Positions 40,495 through 51,066 of a stretch of DNA of 64,000 nucleotides are shown piece by piece. The stretch is from Chrysogorgia sp. JL179-B06 (lineage: Eukaryota; Cnidaria; Anthozoa; Scleralcyonacea; Chrysogorgiidae). The first letter of the stretch is position 1, and every line of letters begins with the position of its first letter. The DNA lies in NCBI GenBank assembly GCA_035772405.1, contig JAYKKM010000438.1:1177501-1241500 (forward strand). The letters are read 5' to 3'. The notes under the pieces are model-generated. The model was not told where the DNA came from and did no database searches. It worked only from the letters and a program-made list of their open reading frames with translations. The position numbers and the translations under genes were made by a program.

Positions 40495-40946
40495 GGAATG
40501 GTCAGTACAATTCACGACGTCGTACATCAAATAAAACAGAAGGACCCTCAGTTCTCAGTCTCTCCAAGAAAGAAAAGCAGGAGGATAACTCTTTTTTTTC
40601 GAAAGCCTCTATTGTCCGACTCTTCTCGACAAACGACAAAAATAAAATTGAACTGTCTAGAAGTGAAGAGCGAAAACGATCAAGGAAAGGAGAAAGAGAT
40701 GGTCAATCAGAAAGAGATGGTCAATCAGAAAGCCGAAAGAAGTTGAAAAGTCAACGCAAAGAAAGAAGACGGAAATCTGAGAAAACACGGGACGACAAGA
40801 ATGGTTCACCGGAGTACAGTGTAGATCCTTCTGATAGAAGCATCGTACCTTATAACCATGGAAACAATCGCTCTAGAGCAACCGGTGGAGATTCCGGTAT
40901 AACAAATCCGACTTATCAACGTGAGAGAGGAAATTCTTCAAAATAA
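40495..40946 (+). CDS. TRP-like channel, terminal coding exon
   Basis: Acceptor ttatacctag precedes 40495. The phase-1 donor at 31952 joins here as Gly (G|GG) and opens a frame that runs uninterrupted to TAA at 40946. Read this way: NGQYNSRRRTSNKTEGPSVL, FSKASIVRLFSTNDKNKIEL, a Lys/Arg/Ser-rich stretch with RDGQSE twice, then SPEYSVDPSDRSIVPYNHG and a C-terminal ITNPTYQRERGNSSK. Low-complexity basic tails are common in channel C-termini. An aataaa at about 41188 may be the poly(A) signal. Assignment rests on matching phase, good splice sites and frame length rather than domain homology. Confidence 0.65.
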
Positions 40947-43080
40947 TTGGATAATATTAGTCTGTATGGCCTGAACGTGCAGACAATAGTTTAAAACTAT
41001 AGTAGTGCAATAGCATGCATTAAAACTGGTAGTGCAATGACATGCACAAATTCTACACTTAAGCTAGTTGCACTGCTTGCCCTCGCTCGCAAACGTAATT
41101 ATGACGTAATTATGCTTGATTTTCTGCCTTGTTTGTCAGCCTTTTTGAAAAATAGGTACGCGATGCGTACACGCGTCTGCTGATTCCAATAAACGACACA
41201 TTACTGATGACATCAAAATTGAAAATAGGTCCTTCTGTATAATGCGCTGTAATGAAGCATATGGAGGACATGTTAAATATAACGCGAACGCTACCTAGAT
41301 CGAATTGTCCGGGTTGTTTAGACTTAGAGTCGCCCTGTCCATAGTATGTCCATACTATTGATGCATTAATGATGCTAACGAGGAAGATTCTTAAAGGCCT
41401 TATCAAGAGAAAAAAACTGATATGATCCGAAATGTGTACAACTACGAGAGTTTTCTTGTTATTCCCGGACTGAAGATTCAAACTCAACATTATTAATTTT
41501 GATCGCCGCTGCAGGGAGTGCCGTAGCAGCTTATCGGGCAAGGGGCAGCTAAAACAGCTTTATAATTTTCACCTAATAATAGCTGAGGGAGTCGCGGAAG
41601 GTATTGTGGGATTTTATGGTGCAGTGTGATAGAAAGATCAAGCATAGAAAACCAGATATTGTGTACATGTAAGCTAGGAATGTTTTAAACTGTTAAAGTA
41701 AAGTAAATTCAGTGATGAACATAATAATGCTTTGGTTCGGTGTATAGCGAATGGTTCGTGTTCGGAAAGATTGCATGATTGAGGGCATAGGCAGTATATA
41801 TAGAGCGCCATGGAAAAGCAGTGATGTTGTGTCGGTACAACTCCATTGCATGATCCAGACGCCGGCACAACTATCATGTATGAATATGTCACGAAAATGT
41901 GTCTATTGTTTCGGGCCGGATGCGACGCAAACTATTTCGAGTGCCTATTTGAAAAACAGTTGTGAATTCGCTCGTTAGATTCGGACAAAACTAAGTAATT
42001 AAAAACAGTCATGCATGCATATCCAAGTATGCGTGATGTTTGCCCTAAGTCATAACAAAATAGATCTACATATAAGTGCAATACGCTGCACGGTAGCCAA
42101 CGGTTAACAGACCATTCATGAAAAGTCATCAAATGGGCACCAAGTTGAAGCTTTCAAGGTGATTCTGTCGGCTGTATAACGTAGTAAGTATGCAACAAGT
42201 ACTAGTCTGCAGTTGTTCTTGGCATGGTTTATTTCACACTGCGTTTACACAGAAGTAAATGTTTCCGAATTCAAAATGTTTTCGAATTAATATATCGATA
42301 CAAATATTCGAATTCATGAAATGTTAATATTAGACCTAGATTGCGTTTAACAGATGAATTCAGGTATATTTGTGTATATTTATAATTAACGTATTACCGC
42401 AAGTGACAAAAGTATTCAGATCAGGCATCCCAGAGAGTCATCCATACAAGAGTCATTTCTTCGGATTAGCTATAGTCAGTTCGGATTCAAAATATTTACA
42501 CTCGATTCCGAATTCAAAACTATCACCGGACGGCGGCGTCACAAAACTGTTTCGCCGGATTCGTCATTCTTGTGCAAATGGCGAAAGGAATCCTAGTATA
42601 GTCAGTGACAGAGTTCACTTCCGGAATCCGGATCACTTTTGCTCTTCGTCTTAATTACGGTTTGATTGTCTATAATGCCGTGGTCGTGTCGTGTACCGCT
42701 TTGCAGATCTTTATTATCGTTTTATATAGGTTTTTTAATCCAGACCTCGTTAGCAAGTATTATATATTTACGCGAAGGCTTGTATAGCCCATAAAACAAT
42801 GGACGTCTCCCAGCTGGATAAAAACCGCGGAAGCATCACGCAGTTAAAACGCTATGAAGAAATGTTTGTTAAAAGCAAGTTACAGGGTACAGGGTAAGTC
42901 AAATGTGCCATGCACCCTGATGCATAACATGTGCAGCCAAACACACACATACGTTGTCCGGTTTATATATAATTTCTGTTTGTTCGCTATATTTATAAGC
43001 TGCATGTTAAGGGGTGGATTTAGTGAATCAACAGGACAACGTACATTAATTGTTATAACGACTATATATTATATTATTAG
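40947..43080. other. Intergenic, no clear feature
   Basis: Downstream of the TRP gene. Short open frames on both strands here lack family motifs, splice context or composition bias, and I regard them as chance. A short repeat, tagtgcaat.gcatgca-like, occurs twice at 41004-41046. Confidence 0.45.
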
Positions 43081-43590
43081 GTTAGAAAATCCCACTCTAA
43101 AAATGTTCTACTGCAAGCGAAAACTATCTACGGGTTCGTACTGTAAACATAAACTGCAACATCTCGGGAAATTATTACCTATATAAATTGCTGATGCTTG
43201 CCCGTAACAACGGATTTTGAAATATAGTAACTATAAATCGAAAGAATTAATGATATTCATGTCATGCATAACATCAACCTTAAATACATCAAATTTCAAA
43301 AATTTCCCTATTTCCGCTACGGTGATGAATTCTAGTTCGAGTGATGAATTCTAGTTCGAGTGTCGAAATTATCTCACACGACGTAGCGTTAGTATAAATA
43401 CCAATTAAGATAATATTAAAAGATATGACTTTTTCACTGTACTTCATTGGTTTCCGATCTACAGTATATACAACAAATGATTTATTCAAGAGCGTTGTTT
43501 GGAAAACTGTATCAGCCTGATGAAACATATTGAAAGTTCGTCAATGGTCAAAATAATTGTTTGATGACATTTAACAAGCGGAAGCCGACA
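43081..43590 (+). repeat. Inverted repeat, left arm (pair with 45806-46085)
   Basis: Blocks 43081-43190 (aaatgttctactgcaagcga, acataaactgcaacatctcg) and 43385-43590 (tttttcactgtacttcattg, tgtatcagcctgatgaaaca) recur in reverse complement at 46085-45976 and 45975-45806. The left arm has about 190 bp of extra sequence between the blocks, including a 20-bp direct duplication (tgatgaattctagttcgagt twice). Confidence 0.75.
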
Positions 43591-43604
43591 GTTAGCAACA
43601 TGAA

Positions 43605-43745
43605 AAGATTGTCGATTGACTGCCGAGAATTTCGAGGAACGAAATATTGCCGTTTCTAGCGGAGCCTTTTATCAGAGTAAAAAAGATTAAGCGCTCCTCT
43701 AGAAACGTCAGTATTTCGTTCCTCTAAATTCTCGGCAGTTTACAA
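43605..43745. repeat. Imperfect palindrome, PLE-end-like
   Basis: gactgccgagaatttcgaggaacgaaatat ... is mirrored by ... atttcgttcctctaaattctcggcagt around gcggagccttttatcagagt / aagcgctcctctagaaacgt. The wording resembles Penelope-like element ends. It may be a solo fragment. Confidence 0.6.
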
Positions 43746-44375
43746 CTTAACCTTTTTTATATATTCGAAACACTACCTAGACAACACTAATCACTAATCT
43801 TATAATAAACGGAAACTGGTTCCGCAATAAATTTGCTGTTGTTATACTGAGTGGCCCCACTTTGTAATTTCTGTATGTGGCAAATATTTTGATATTTCTT
43901 TTTTACTTGTTCCATTGTAATCACGCATCTTTAGTTTACAACAAGTGATTTAATATTAGGAATTTGCTTTATTCTTCATTTGTTTAAATTGTCGGCTGGT
44001 AATGCATGTGCCTTCGGCATCTCGAGTCCACAGGAAGTAGAATAAACACTGCAAGTCCTTATTTAATAGATATCGTGCACTAAAAAGGTAGACCGCGGGT
44101 ATCTTGAAGTTGCGAGCTCAAATCCAGCTCGGGTTAACATTTTTCAGTTCACTTCGGCAGTGTTGGAAAATCATGATATAAGATTATGCATAGGATTAGA
44201 GTGTCACTGAATTTTTCTCTTCCTGATTCTCGCACATCATTGGTTACTTCTTCATGCGGGAAATGTCAAAGTGTCATCATGGTGTCATGCACACCGAATA
44301 CCTTTGTCTTTTCAGAGGTGTCATTGCGCACCAGATTCTTTGTCTCTTCAGTGAGGAAACGCAAAGTTTGCAAAG

Positions 44376-44620
44376 TTTCCCACTTTTACGTGGGATGACT
44401 TCTCGCGCAAAGAAGAGCTTGGTTCTGGATTTTTTGGCGCTGTTTATTCTGGGCGATACGATAAATGCGATGATGTTGTGGTCAAGGAACTGCGAGTCCA
44501 AAGCAGAGAAAGTAAGCGTTTATTCTTAAAGGAAGCTCGGTTACTGCACAAGATCAAGGGGCATGAAAACATTGCTTATTTCATTGTTTGGTTTAATAAC
44601 AAAGTTATATGGCATTATCC
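44376..44620 (+). pseudogene. Orphan protein-kinase exon (N-lobe)
   Basis: The frame reads FPTFTWDDFSRKEELGSGFF, GAVYSGRYDKCDDVVVKELR, then SKRLFLKEARLLHKIKGHEN. This is a kinase glycine loop (GSGFFGAVY), the VVVKEL lysine and the helix-C glutamate (KEARLL). The rest of the kinase is not seen. The frame runs into unrelated sequence after HENIA. Neighbouring acceptor and donor signals are weak. It is either a stray exon of a gene extending in an undetected pattern or a retro/duplicated fragment. Confidence 0.6.
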
Positions 44621-45805
44621 TATAAGGCATTATGCACATGTACGTCACAACATGTATGTCATTTACATATCAAACAAACTAAAATGACGAAACAAGAAAC
44701 CCAAAAATTGCGAGATGTCACTTCGTCAATTTTAATTTTCTTTTAACATATATATAGAGGGCTGTATGTCCATACGACTTGTATGTTAATAGGCGTCATG
44801 TAGGGAGATCTCACGTAACATTATGCACCTATCAATATTAAGCTGCAGGGAGGGGAGGCCGGGCATATTTGAAATTTTAATTTTTTGTCAAATATCCCAC
44901 CCTGGGAACTTATTCAAAACTCAAATGAGATCAAATCCCCTCTATTAGAACTTCGTTCTCTTGTTCGCGCTCTTCTAACTCCGCCATGTTGCCAGTTCTG
45001 AGCTGATCAAATTGCACCACCACGTTAATCAATCATGTGCCAAATCCCCTGGGTATGACCGCCCCCCCCCCCCCTCCCGCTTAACATTGATATGTGCATT
45101 AATATACTCCTAAAGTAGTAAGTATTCAACAGTATACACGATCTTTCTGTAGTCGTTAAACGCAGTAGATATACATGCACGCCTGAGCGTGTCTATTTTT
45201 GTTTATAAATTGTCGAAGGTTATAACTCCATATTTGCTAATTTAAAAGAGTCGAGATAACGCCATTACGAAGATCTAGAAAAACTAACAGATTTACATTA
45301 TATTTCTAATATATCTTTCTCTTTCCTTGTCAACATATAAACCAGGGAACTAAGTTTACACTTGACTTCTTTTATATATATATTTATTTATTAGATAGAG
45401 ATTTATCTTTGTAATTTGAGAGAGGGTTTCATGCTATAAGAGAATAAGAAAGAGAAAAAGAGAGAAAGAGAAATAAAGTGGTGATTCTATTTTGTAGCAA
45501 TTAAAATTTCAGTCATCAACTCAAGGTCTTAGATACTTTTGCGTAGCATGTGAACCGAGGTATTTTATGGCACATTTTGTGATACTACACTACAACGTTC
45601 GTAGCACTTCTAAAAAGTTTAACCCTTATTGTACAATATTGCGGTTTTAACCTTATCAATTTTGCGGTAGCTTTTTCGTACTTTACTCTGGCTTACGCTA
45701 TACGGTTTACTCGTCAAGGGAAGGCGATTAGTATTGAAAGGGTTGATCTTTTCAATATTGCGGGAGCATGCAGAACTGTTGTAACATGAATATCATTAAT
45801 TCTTC
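44621..45805. other. Intergenic, no clear feature
   Basis: Contains a C-rich run at 45061-45077 and an agagaaagag purine-rich stretch at 45440-45475. No gene or RNA recognised. Confidence 0.45.
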
Positions 45806-46085
45806 CGATTTATAGTTACTGCTTCCGCTTGCTAAATGTCATCAAAAAATTATTTTGTCCATTGACGAACTTTCATGTTTCATCAGGCTGATACAGTTTT
45901 CCATATAGATCGGAAACCAATGAAGTACAGTGAAAAAGTCATATTTTAATATTATCTTAATTGGTATTTACACTAAGGTAATAATTTCCCGAGATGTTGC
46001 AGTTTATGTTTACAGTACGAACCCGTAGATAGTTTTCGCTTGTGTAGAACATTTTTAGAGTGGTATTTTCTAATAAGACACTTTA
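45806..46085 (-). repeat. Inverted repeat, right arm
   Basis: Reverse-complement partner of the 43081-43590 blocks, here contiguous, and directly followed by the minisatellite. Confidence 0.75.
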
Positions 46086-46102
46086 AACTGATAAAAGTTG
46101 AA

Positions 46103-46236
46103 ATGTCCGCGTTTTCCATGTCCGCGTTTTCCATGTCCGCGTTTTCCATGTCCGCGTTTTCCATGTCCGCGTTTTCCATGTCCGCGTTTTCCATGTCCGC
46201 GTTTTCCATGTCCGCGTTTTCCATGTCCGTGTGTCC
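46103..46236 (+). repeat. 15-bp minisatellite
   Basis: About nine nearly perfect copies of atgtccgcgttttcc. It then decays into gtgtccgtgtacgc units to about 46282. The period is a multiple of three, so several frames stay open through it. These are not genes. Confidence 0.92.
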
Positions 46237-47336
46237 GTGTACGCGTGTCCGTGTACGCGTGTTCGTGTCCGCGTTTTCCATCTAACCTATATTATTATGA
46301 AGTGGCGCATTGTATAAACCATTAGGTGACAATTGGCAAAGAAGTTGCTCAATAAGCGCCAAATGTTACGGAATTTGCGTCTTGTCAAAGGAAACCAACT
46401 AGACAGCATGGCTAGCTTGGATGCGCTCTACATCACTTCGCTACGGTATATATCGCATTTTTTAGTTTAAATGTAGATTTGGTTTAAATAGTTTAAATGT
46501 GGCGAAAATACCAATATACGCGTAATCAGCCGGGGCAGTTTTAGTGTAAACTATTTCTAGTTATTGTAGTTATAAACGCACATTAATCAAAGTTTGCGGA
46601 AAACTCAAACATTATTTTGCTTCACTGCCAAGGGATCAAATAAAGGTAAATTTTAGATCTTTTTCCTAGATCAACAATCATGTTTTTCATTATGTATAAG
46701 AATGGATACACCCGCGGACTTGTATAAAGGTTAAGGACATACGAGGCGACAAATCGCGGCAACGTATATGTCGCGAGGACATGTTGCAGGGACAAATCCC
46801 GCCGTATGCACCATGCGAAATCTTGTCGATAAGAGACAAAATTTTCATAAACCACTGTGACAAAATTAAAATAAACGAATCAAAGAACGTTATTTTACTT
46901 TCCTTCTCCGATATGTCCCCGCGATTTGTGGCCTCGTGTGTCCTAACCTTAAGACGAAGTAGTAATAATATATATATTATTATTATCAATATGTTAGGGA
47001 CTGGACTGAGCTCTAAGCCAATCAGAATCGAGTATGATTTGAATTGACCAATCAGAGCACAGTCCAGTCCCATATTTCCAGGGGGGTTGAATAGTTTTAA
47101 GGTGTGGTCACCCTGTAAAGAGCGACCAGTGATCAAATCAGGGGGGATATGCACCTGGTCGTATACAAGAGGTTTTTTGTATTAAAATTAGTCAAAAAGT
47201 GGTCGCGGTCAAGAGTATATATATCACTTGGGTCGTGTTGTTGTACGACCAGTTTTTTAGTCGTCCCTGAACGATCAGAGAGTTTGAAGGTCATTCAAGG
47301 TGAATAGTGTTAAGCAAGTACTGACGTCATTTGCTA
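46237..47336. other. Intergenic with one hairpin repeat
   Basis: No gene seen. An inverted repeat at 46995-47069 (gggactggactgagctctaa / ttg...gctctgattggt, cagtccagtccc) is likely a small MITE. Short ORFs here have no family features. Confidence 0.5.
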
Positions 47337-47567
47337 TATGGGGGTTGAAAGCTGTGATGAACCAGGAACAGGATGTTTAAGTTGTAGAATTTAGTGTTCT
47401 GACCAACTGAAGATCAGTATGGAAAAGTTCACCGAGAAACCAAATAGCCATGTTTGGTTTCTTGGTAAACTTATCCCTACTGATCATCAATTAATCGGAA
47501 CACGAAATTCTACGACTAAACTTCCTGTTCCTGATCCATCACCGCTTTCAACACTCCATATAGCATC
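47337..47567. repeat. Foldback MITE
   Basis: gggggttgaaagctgtgatg, aggaacaggatgtttaagtt and gaaaccaaatagccatg are mirrored by catgtttggtttcttgg, aaacttcctgttcctgatcc and atcaccgctttcaac. The centre is near 47449 and the two arms are almost adjacent. Confidence 0.75.
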
Positions 47568-47937
47568 CGTGCCAGCACTTAGACAAAACATCATTCACAC
47601 AGTGATATATATACTGACACACACCACGTTTTTGAAAAAAAATACAAAAAATTCTATTATACATAACCATCATACCTCACCCGATGTGATGTAATACTTA
47701 CGTGCCATCCAAAAATATTCCATATTTTTATTGGAAGCCTTGTAATGTAGTTTGAAATAAAAATAATCAAATTTTGATAGAATTAATCATAGAAATTTCC
47801 GCCACGGAGCTCTTACCTCGACGCCATCTTATGGCCGAATGACTGATATTCCTTAGTTACGGTATTTTTAAAAAGGATATTTCTCAAAATATTTTTAGAT
47901 GATATGTCTCAAATAATTATTTCGTGTTTTTAAATAG

Positions 47938-48312
47938 ATGAAATATATCCCAAAAAAAAGTATAAAAACTGATATTATAAAAATCATGATTAAAATCATG
48001 GCAGAATCAGAGGAAGAAGTAATAAATCTTTTACATCTTAAAATATATAAGGATGCTGATTTATTTCGTGATTGCAAGGATTCTAAGTTTTATGCTGTGG
48101 TTTATATGAAAGAGGATTTTATTCATTTTGGTCCAAATCGTCGAGCGTTAATAGTAAAAGATCTCAATCCAGAATCATATCTCAATACGGAACTGGGCGT
48201 ATCTTGAAATTATTTGCTTGCAATAGTTGATCGAAATACCGCAATCAATTTGCAAGAACAAGTATATTTTGATTCAACTTTTACATTACGAAATATCTCC
48301 ACGAACGTTTGA
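47938..48312 (+). pseudogene. Paralogue-family gene with in-frame TGA
   Basis: ATG at 47938; 89 codons then TGA (48205-48207). The same frame continues for 34 codons to TGA at 48310. Before the stop: LFRDCKDSKFYAVVYMKEDF and RRALIVKDLNPESYL. After it: NYLLAIVDRNTAINLQEQVYFDS. Both sides align with one repeat of the 219-residue protein at 52589 (LYGKCKDSRFRLVNYHFREN, LYLVLIKDENILSLL, NYIVTLISKIHFDKSMLQQH, VYLD). The ORF past the TGA is therefore genuine family sequence. It is either a nonsense-mutated gene or a readthrough product. Confidence 0.65.
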
Positions 48313-48448
48313 AAAAAAAAAACAACAAGATGATCGAAGGATATTTGGTGTTTTTCAAATAGATATATTTTTAAAAAAAATAAAATGTACTTTAACACAC
48401 AATAAAATAACTTTTTTTTGAAAAAACAAATCTTTTTATTGTTTTTAT

Positions 48449-48967
48449 TTAATCTAAATACATTTCTTTATTAATGGAACTAAGTATGGAATCATCAGTT
48501 ATCATAATTGTTGTTAGATATTTATGCTGACAAAGAATTCCCTCATCTACCACTTCTAAATATAATTTATACCTGGATAGATTACCCGGGGGAAAGTATA
48601 TACAGTGTTGTAAAATATATTTTTGATTTGGAAAATTCTGTCGAAGAGAATTAATATCACAACGGGTATATACTTTTTTTTTAATGTTGTTTCTATTAAA
48701 TACTTGTTCCTCCTTTACATCGTCAATCCCCAAAAATGCTTTCAAACTATCATCACTATCAGAATCACCATTATCCTGAATAGGTTTGACGGGTTTAAAG
48801 TCTTCGAAATTAAACACTTTCGACGTATACGTATCCGTATCCCGTACACGTACACCGTACGCGTATCCTTCTCCTTTATCGTTGTAATCCCATATGAGAG
48901 GGGAACCATTCGGAGGTAGGGGTTCTCCATAGGAAGCTTCATTCGTTATTTCTTCTTTCGTAGCCAT
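48449..48967 (-). CDS. Paralogue-family protein with acidic N-terminus
   Basis: 172 residues. N-terminal half polar and acidic (DNGDSDSDDSLKAFLGIDDV). C-terminal half follows the family pattern: a short helix (DINSLRQNFPNQKYILQHC), a beta strand (YKLYLEVVDEG), YLTTIMITDDSILSSINKEM and YLD at the end. A TATA box (tataaataag on the minus strand) lies about 65 bp upstream. Function unknown. Confidence 0.65.
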   Translation of the reverse strand: MATKEEITNEASYGEPLPPNGSPLIWDYNDKGEGYAYGVRVRDTDTYTSKVFNFEDFKPVKPIQDNGDSDSDDSLKAFLGIDDVKEEQVFNRNNIKKKVYTRCDINSLRQNFPNQKYILQHCIYFPPGNLSRYKLYLEVVDEGILCQHKYLTTIMITDDSILSSINKEMYLD

Positions 48968-49137
48968 TTTTTCTTAAACTAAGTTTGTAGGGGGACAATG
49001 TTTTACGTATAAATGAAAAAGAAAAGTTTCAGCTTATTTATATGAAAGTTTTTTGAGAAAAATTTTATTTCATTTCTACAAAACCTAGGGTATAAAAAAC
49101 GATATCATAAAAAAAATGGTCATTTATTTTGTTGAAG

Positions 49138-49566
49138 ATGGGGTATATACCGTCGCGAAAGATTTGGTCATTTCAAATGCGTAATCAAGAAAATGCTGAA
49201 AAAATGATAGAGGCAGCGAAATTAATTCACACTCCACAGAATTGTCTTAAATTAAATGAAATATCGTTTTTTGAATGTAGTCGTGAAATTGTAAAAGATA
49301 AAGAAATTGGATTTCTTCAAGGGGTTGTTTATCTCAAAGAAGCAAGAGGTGATATTTTTGATTGGCTTCCATATGGAGGAGAAATCCTTCGTTCTTATGC
49401 TGATGATTTCTACCATTTTAAAGGTAGACTATATGATCCGTCCACGTTATATCGATATGGAAAACGTCAGGGTAAAATGGGGAAATTATGGGATAGTGAA
49501 AGAATCTATAAATTAGCTTATTATAAGAGCCAGCATCGACAAAAAAGAAAAAAACTTTTAGAGTAA
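49138..49566 (+). CDS. Paralogue-family-like protein, start uncertain
   Basis: 142 residues from the ATG at 49138. Middle: IEAAKLIHTPQNCLKLNEIS, FFECSREIVKDKEIGFLQGV, VYLKEARGDIFDWLP. End: basic RKRQGKMGK-like and SQHRQKRKKLLE. An alternative ATG at 49116 in another frame opens MVIYFVEDGVYTVAKDLVIS before a stop at 49184. This reads more like protein than the beginning of the listed frame, so a frameshift near 49180 is possible. TATAAAAAAC at 49091. Function unknown; family membership is weak. Confidence 0.55.
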   Translation: MGYIPSRKIWSFQMRNQENAEKMIEAAKLIHTPQNCLKLNEISFFECSREIVKDKEIGFLQGVVYLKEARGDIFDWLPYGGEILRSYADDFYHFKGRLYDPSTLYRYGKRQGKMGKLWDSERIYKLAYYKSQHRQKRKKLLE

Positions 49567-49613
49567 AGAAAGAAATTCATGTAATAAAAAATAACATGTT
49601 TTATTAAATAAAT

Positions 49614-49970
49614 TTATACAAGAGAAGGAATTATTATGTCTTGGTCATTTTTTATAAACTTAACATTTTTATGTAAAAGATGAGGAACATCTTCCTCTGA
49701 TAATATTTTTAGTGTTTTTCCAGGTTCTCCATGATGGATAACTTTCAGGGTTACTTCATACGGGTGTTGTTCCACACCATTTATTTTTTTTACAGAACAT
49801 TGTTTTGTTTTAATTATTGTAACAGGTTTGCAATCCTCTACAAAATATATATATTCAGGATATTCTTTAAGAAGAGATTCACATGATAAATAGCACTGAA
49901 CAGTATCTGTGGAGTTGTCAAAAAAAGTTATACTTTTCCTACATATACTAATATAACGTAATACGGACAT
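49614..49970 (-). CDS. Paralogue-family protein
   Basis: 118 residues. Pattern shared with the 51067, 51488 and 53291 proteins: a polar start, CESLLKEYPEYIYFVEDCKP, a variable loop, then HPYEVTLKVIHHGEPGKTLK and DVPHLLHKNVKFIKND. TATATAAGATT on the minus strand about 45 bp upstream is a good TATA box, nearly identical to that of the 51067 gene. Role unknown. Confidence 0.65.
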   Translation of the reverse strand: MSVLRYISICRKSITFFDNSTDTVQCYLSCESLLKEYPEYIYFVEDCKPVTIIKTKQCSVKKINGVEQHPYEVTLKVIHHGEPGKTLKILSEEDVPHLLHKNVKFIKNDQDIIIPSLV

Positions 49971-50140
49971 TGTTTCAGTAATGATAAAGTTTTTTTTAGT
50001 TTAATCTTATATATGTCTCAGAAAAAGATATTAAAAAAATCAAAAAACAGAACAGTATAAATAGACGGTTTTTTCTTTTTTTAAACCATTGCTTGTCGTA
50101 CTTCAGTTAACATAAAAAAAATGAAGTGTAGGAGTAGGAG

Positions 50141-50269
50141 ATGTATAAAAAAAGCGAAAATAAAAAACGAATACGAAAACGACGACGTTCTAAAAAAATT
50201 CAAAAAGGAGGATGGAAAAAAGATCATCCGAATTATAATCATAAGTTTTATGAATTTTGGAAATGGTAG
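50141..50269 (+). CDS. Small basic protein with QKGG motif (core-protein-like) 1
   Basis: 42 residues: RIRKRRRSKKIQKGGW at 10-25 inside, then a polar tail rich in His, Tyr and Trp (NYNHKFYEFWKW). The Lys/Arg tract followed by IQKGG is shared with the proteins at 59154 and 62730. A competing overlapping frame from 50121 has no such similarity. A TATA box (gtataaatag) lies about 85 bp upstream. Likely DNA-condensing; the KGG may be a site for the element's protease. Both are inference. Confidence 0.65.
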   Translation: MYKKSENKKRIRKRRRSKKIQKGGWKKDHPNYNHKFYEFWKW

Positions 50270-50354
50270 ACAATGTATTTTAAAAAAACATTTTATTAAT
50301 CCAAACAAGTTTTTTTCCATCTTTGTATTCTATTATCACATTCACATAGATCAA

Positions 50355-50498
50355 CTATTCTACTATAGATAAGCGTGAGTAATTCTGTTTACAAGGATAA
50401 CAATAATGATGGTTTACAAAGCATTCTTTACATCTGTAATGCATGAAAAAATGATAGAAGGAATTCACTTCACAACAACAGAAACTGCAATAGACCAT
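50355..50498 (-). CDS. Cys/His-rich microprotein 1
   Basis: 47 residues. Cysteines and histidines are spaced for zinc: YCSFCCCE near the start, then YRCKECFVNHHYCYPCKQ at 22-38 (C23, C26, H30/H31, C33, C36). It lies between two plus-strand genes. Spacing of the Cys/His residues is the only evidence. It could fold as a treble-clef or cross-brace finger. Confidence 0.45.
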   Translation of the reverse strand: MVYCSFCCCEVNSFYHFFMHYRCKECFVNHHYCYPCKQNYSRLSIVE

Positions 50499-50610
50499 CT
50501 TGACAATATTTTTTTGAACGTTTTGTGAAAATTTTATAGTTTGACAACCTACTTTTATAGATTTTTTGCAAAACTATATAAACAGGATATCAAATATATT
50601 TTTTCAAAAC

Positions 50611-50979
50611 ATGTGGTTGCGTTCAATGATTGATTTTGGAGAGTGTGAATCTCATGCTTATCTTACATTTTATTATCATGCTCAACCCATACAATTAGTA
50701 AATTATGAACCTGTGATTCCCTCGTTGTTAAGATATGGATATTATTTATATCTGAAAGATTGGCAAGGACCTCGATATTTCAAATTGATGATAGTAGACG
50801 CGTTTGGAGTTCCGGAGGAAAAATTACAAACCATCTTATTATCATTGAAGGGAAAATATATAAATATTAATAATGATAATGTAAAATTAGAAAAAACTCA
50901 AACACCTATATTAAACATTAAACCCTACAATTTCATTAACCATAGGGGTAGAGGGAAACAAATATATTTATCTTTGTAA
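50611..50979 (+). CDS. Paralogue-family protein
   Basis: 122 residues from the ATG at 50611. The open frame reaches back to a TTG, but that region contains the TATA box ctatataaac at about 50574, so the ATG is the better start. Contains GECESHAYLTFYYHAQP, GYYLYLKDWQGPRYFKLMIV, KLQTILLSLKGKYINI. The second half aligns with YRFLITGFSWTMSFYDQLVG/KHVVFID of the 219-residue protein. Role unknown. Confidence 0.65.
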   Translation: MWLRSMIDFGECESHAYLTFYYHAQPIQLVNYEPVIPSLLRYGYYLYLKDWQGPRYFKLMIVDAFGVPEEKLQTILLSLKGKYININNDNVKLEKTQTPILNIKPYNFINHRGRGKQIYLSL

Positions 50980-51066
50980 TGTTTTTAAAATAAAAAACCT
51001 TTTAGAAACAGAATATCGAGTTTTTATTTTTGTGTAAAAATTTTAATACAAGAAAAATAAATATGT

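Noticed and set aside
41110..41541. 143-codon minus-strand open frame
   Set aside because: No family motif, no splice or promoter context and no composition bias; likely chance.
45973..46325. Repetitive ORFs (MSAFS, ENADM, PRFPC repeats)
   Set aside because: By-product of a 15-bp minisatellite, open on both strands.
47419..47694. 91-codon ORF MEKFTEKPNSHVWFLG...
   Set aside because: It lies inside a foldback MITE whose second arm generates the frame; no gene features.
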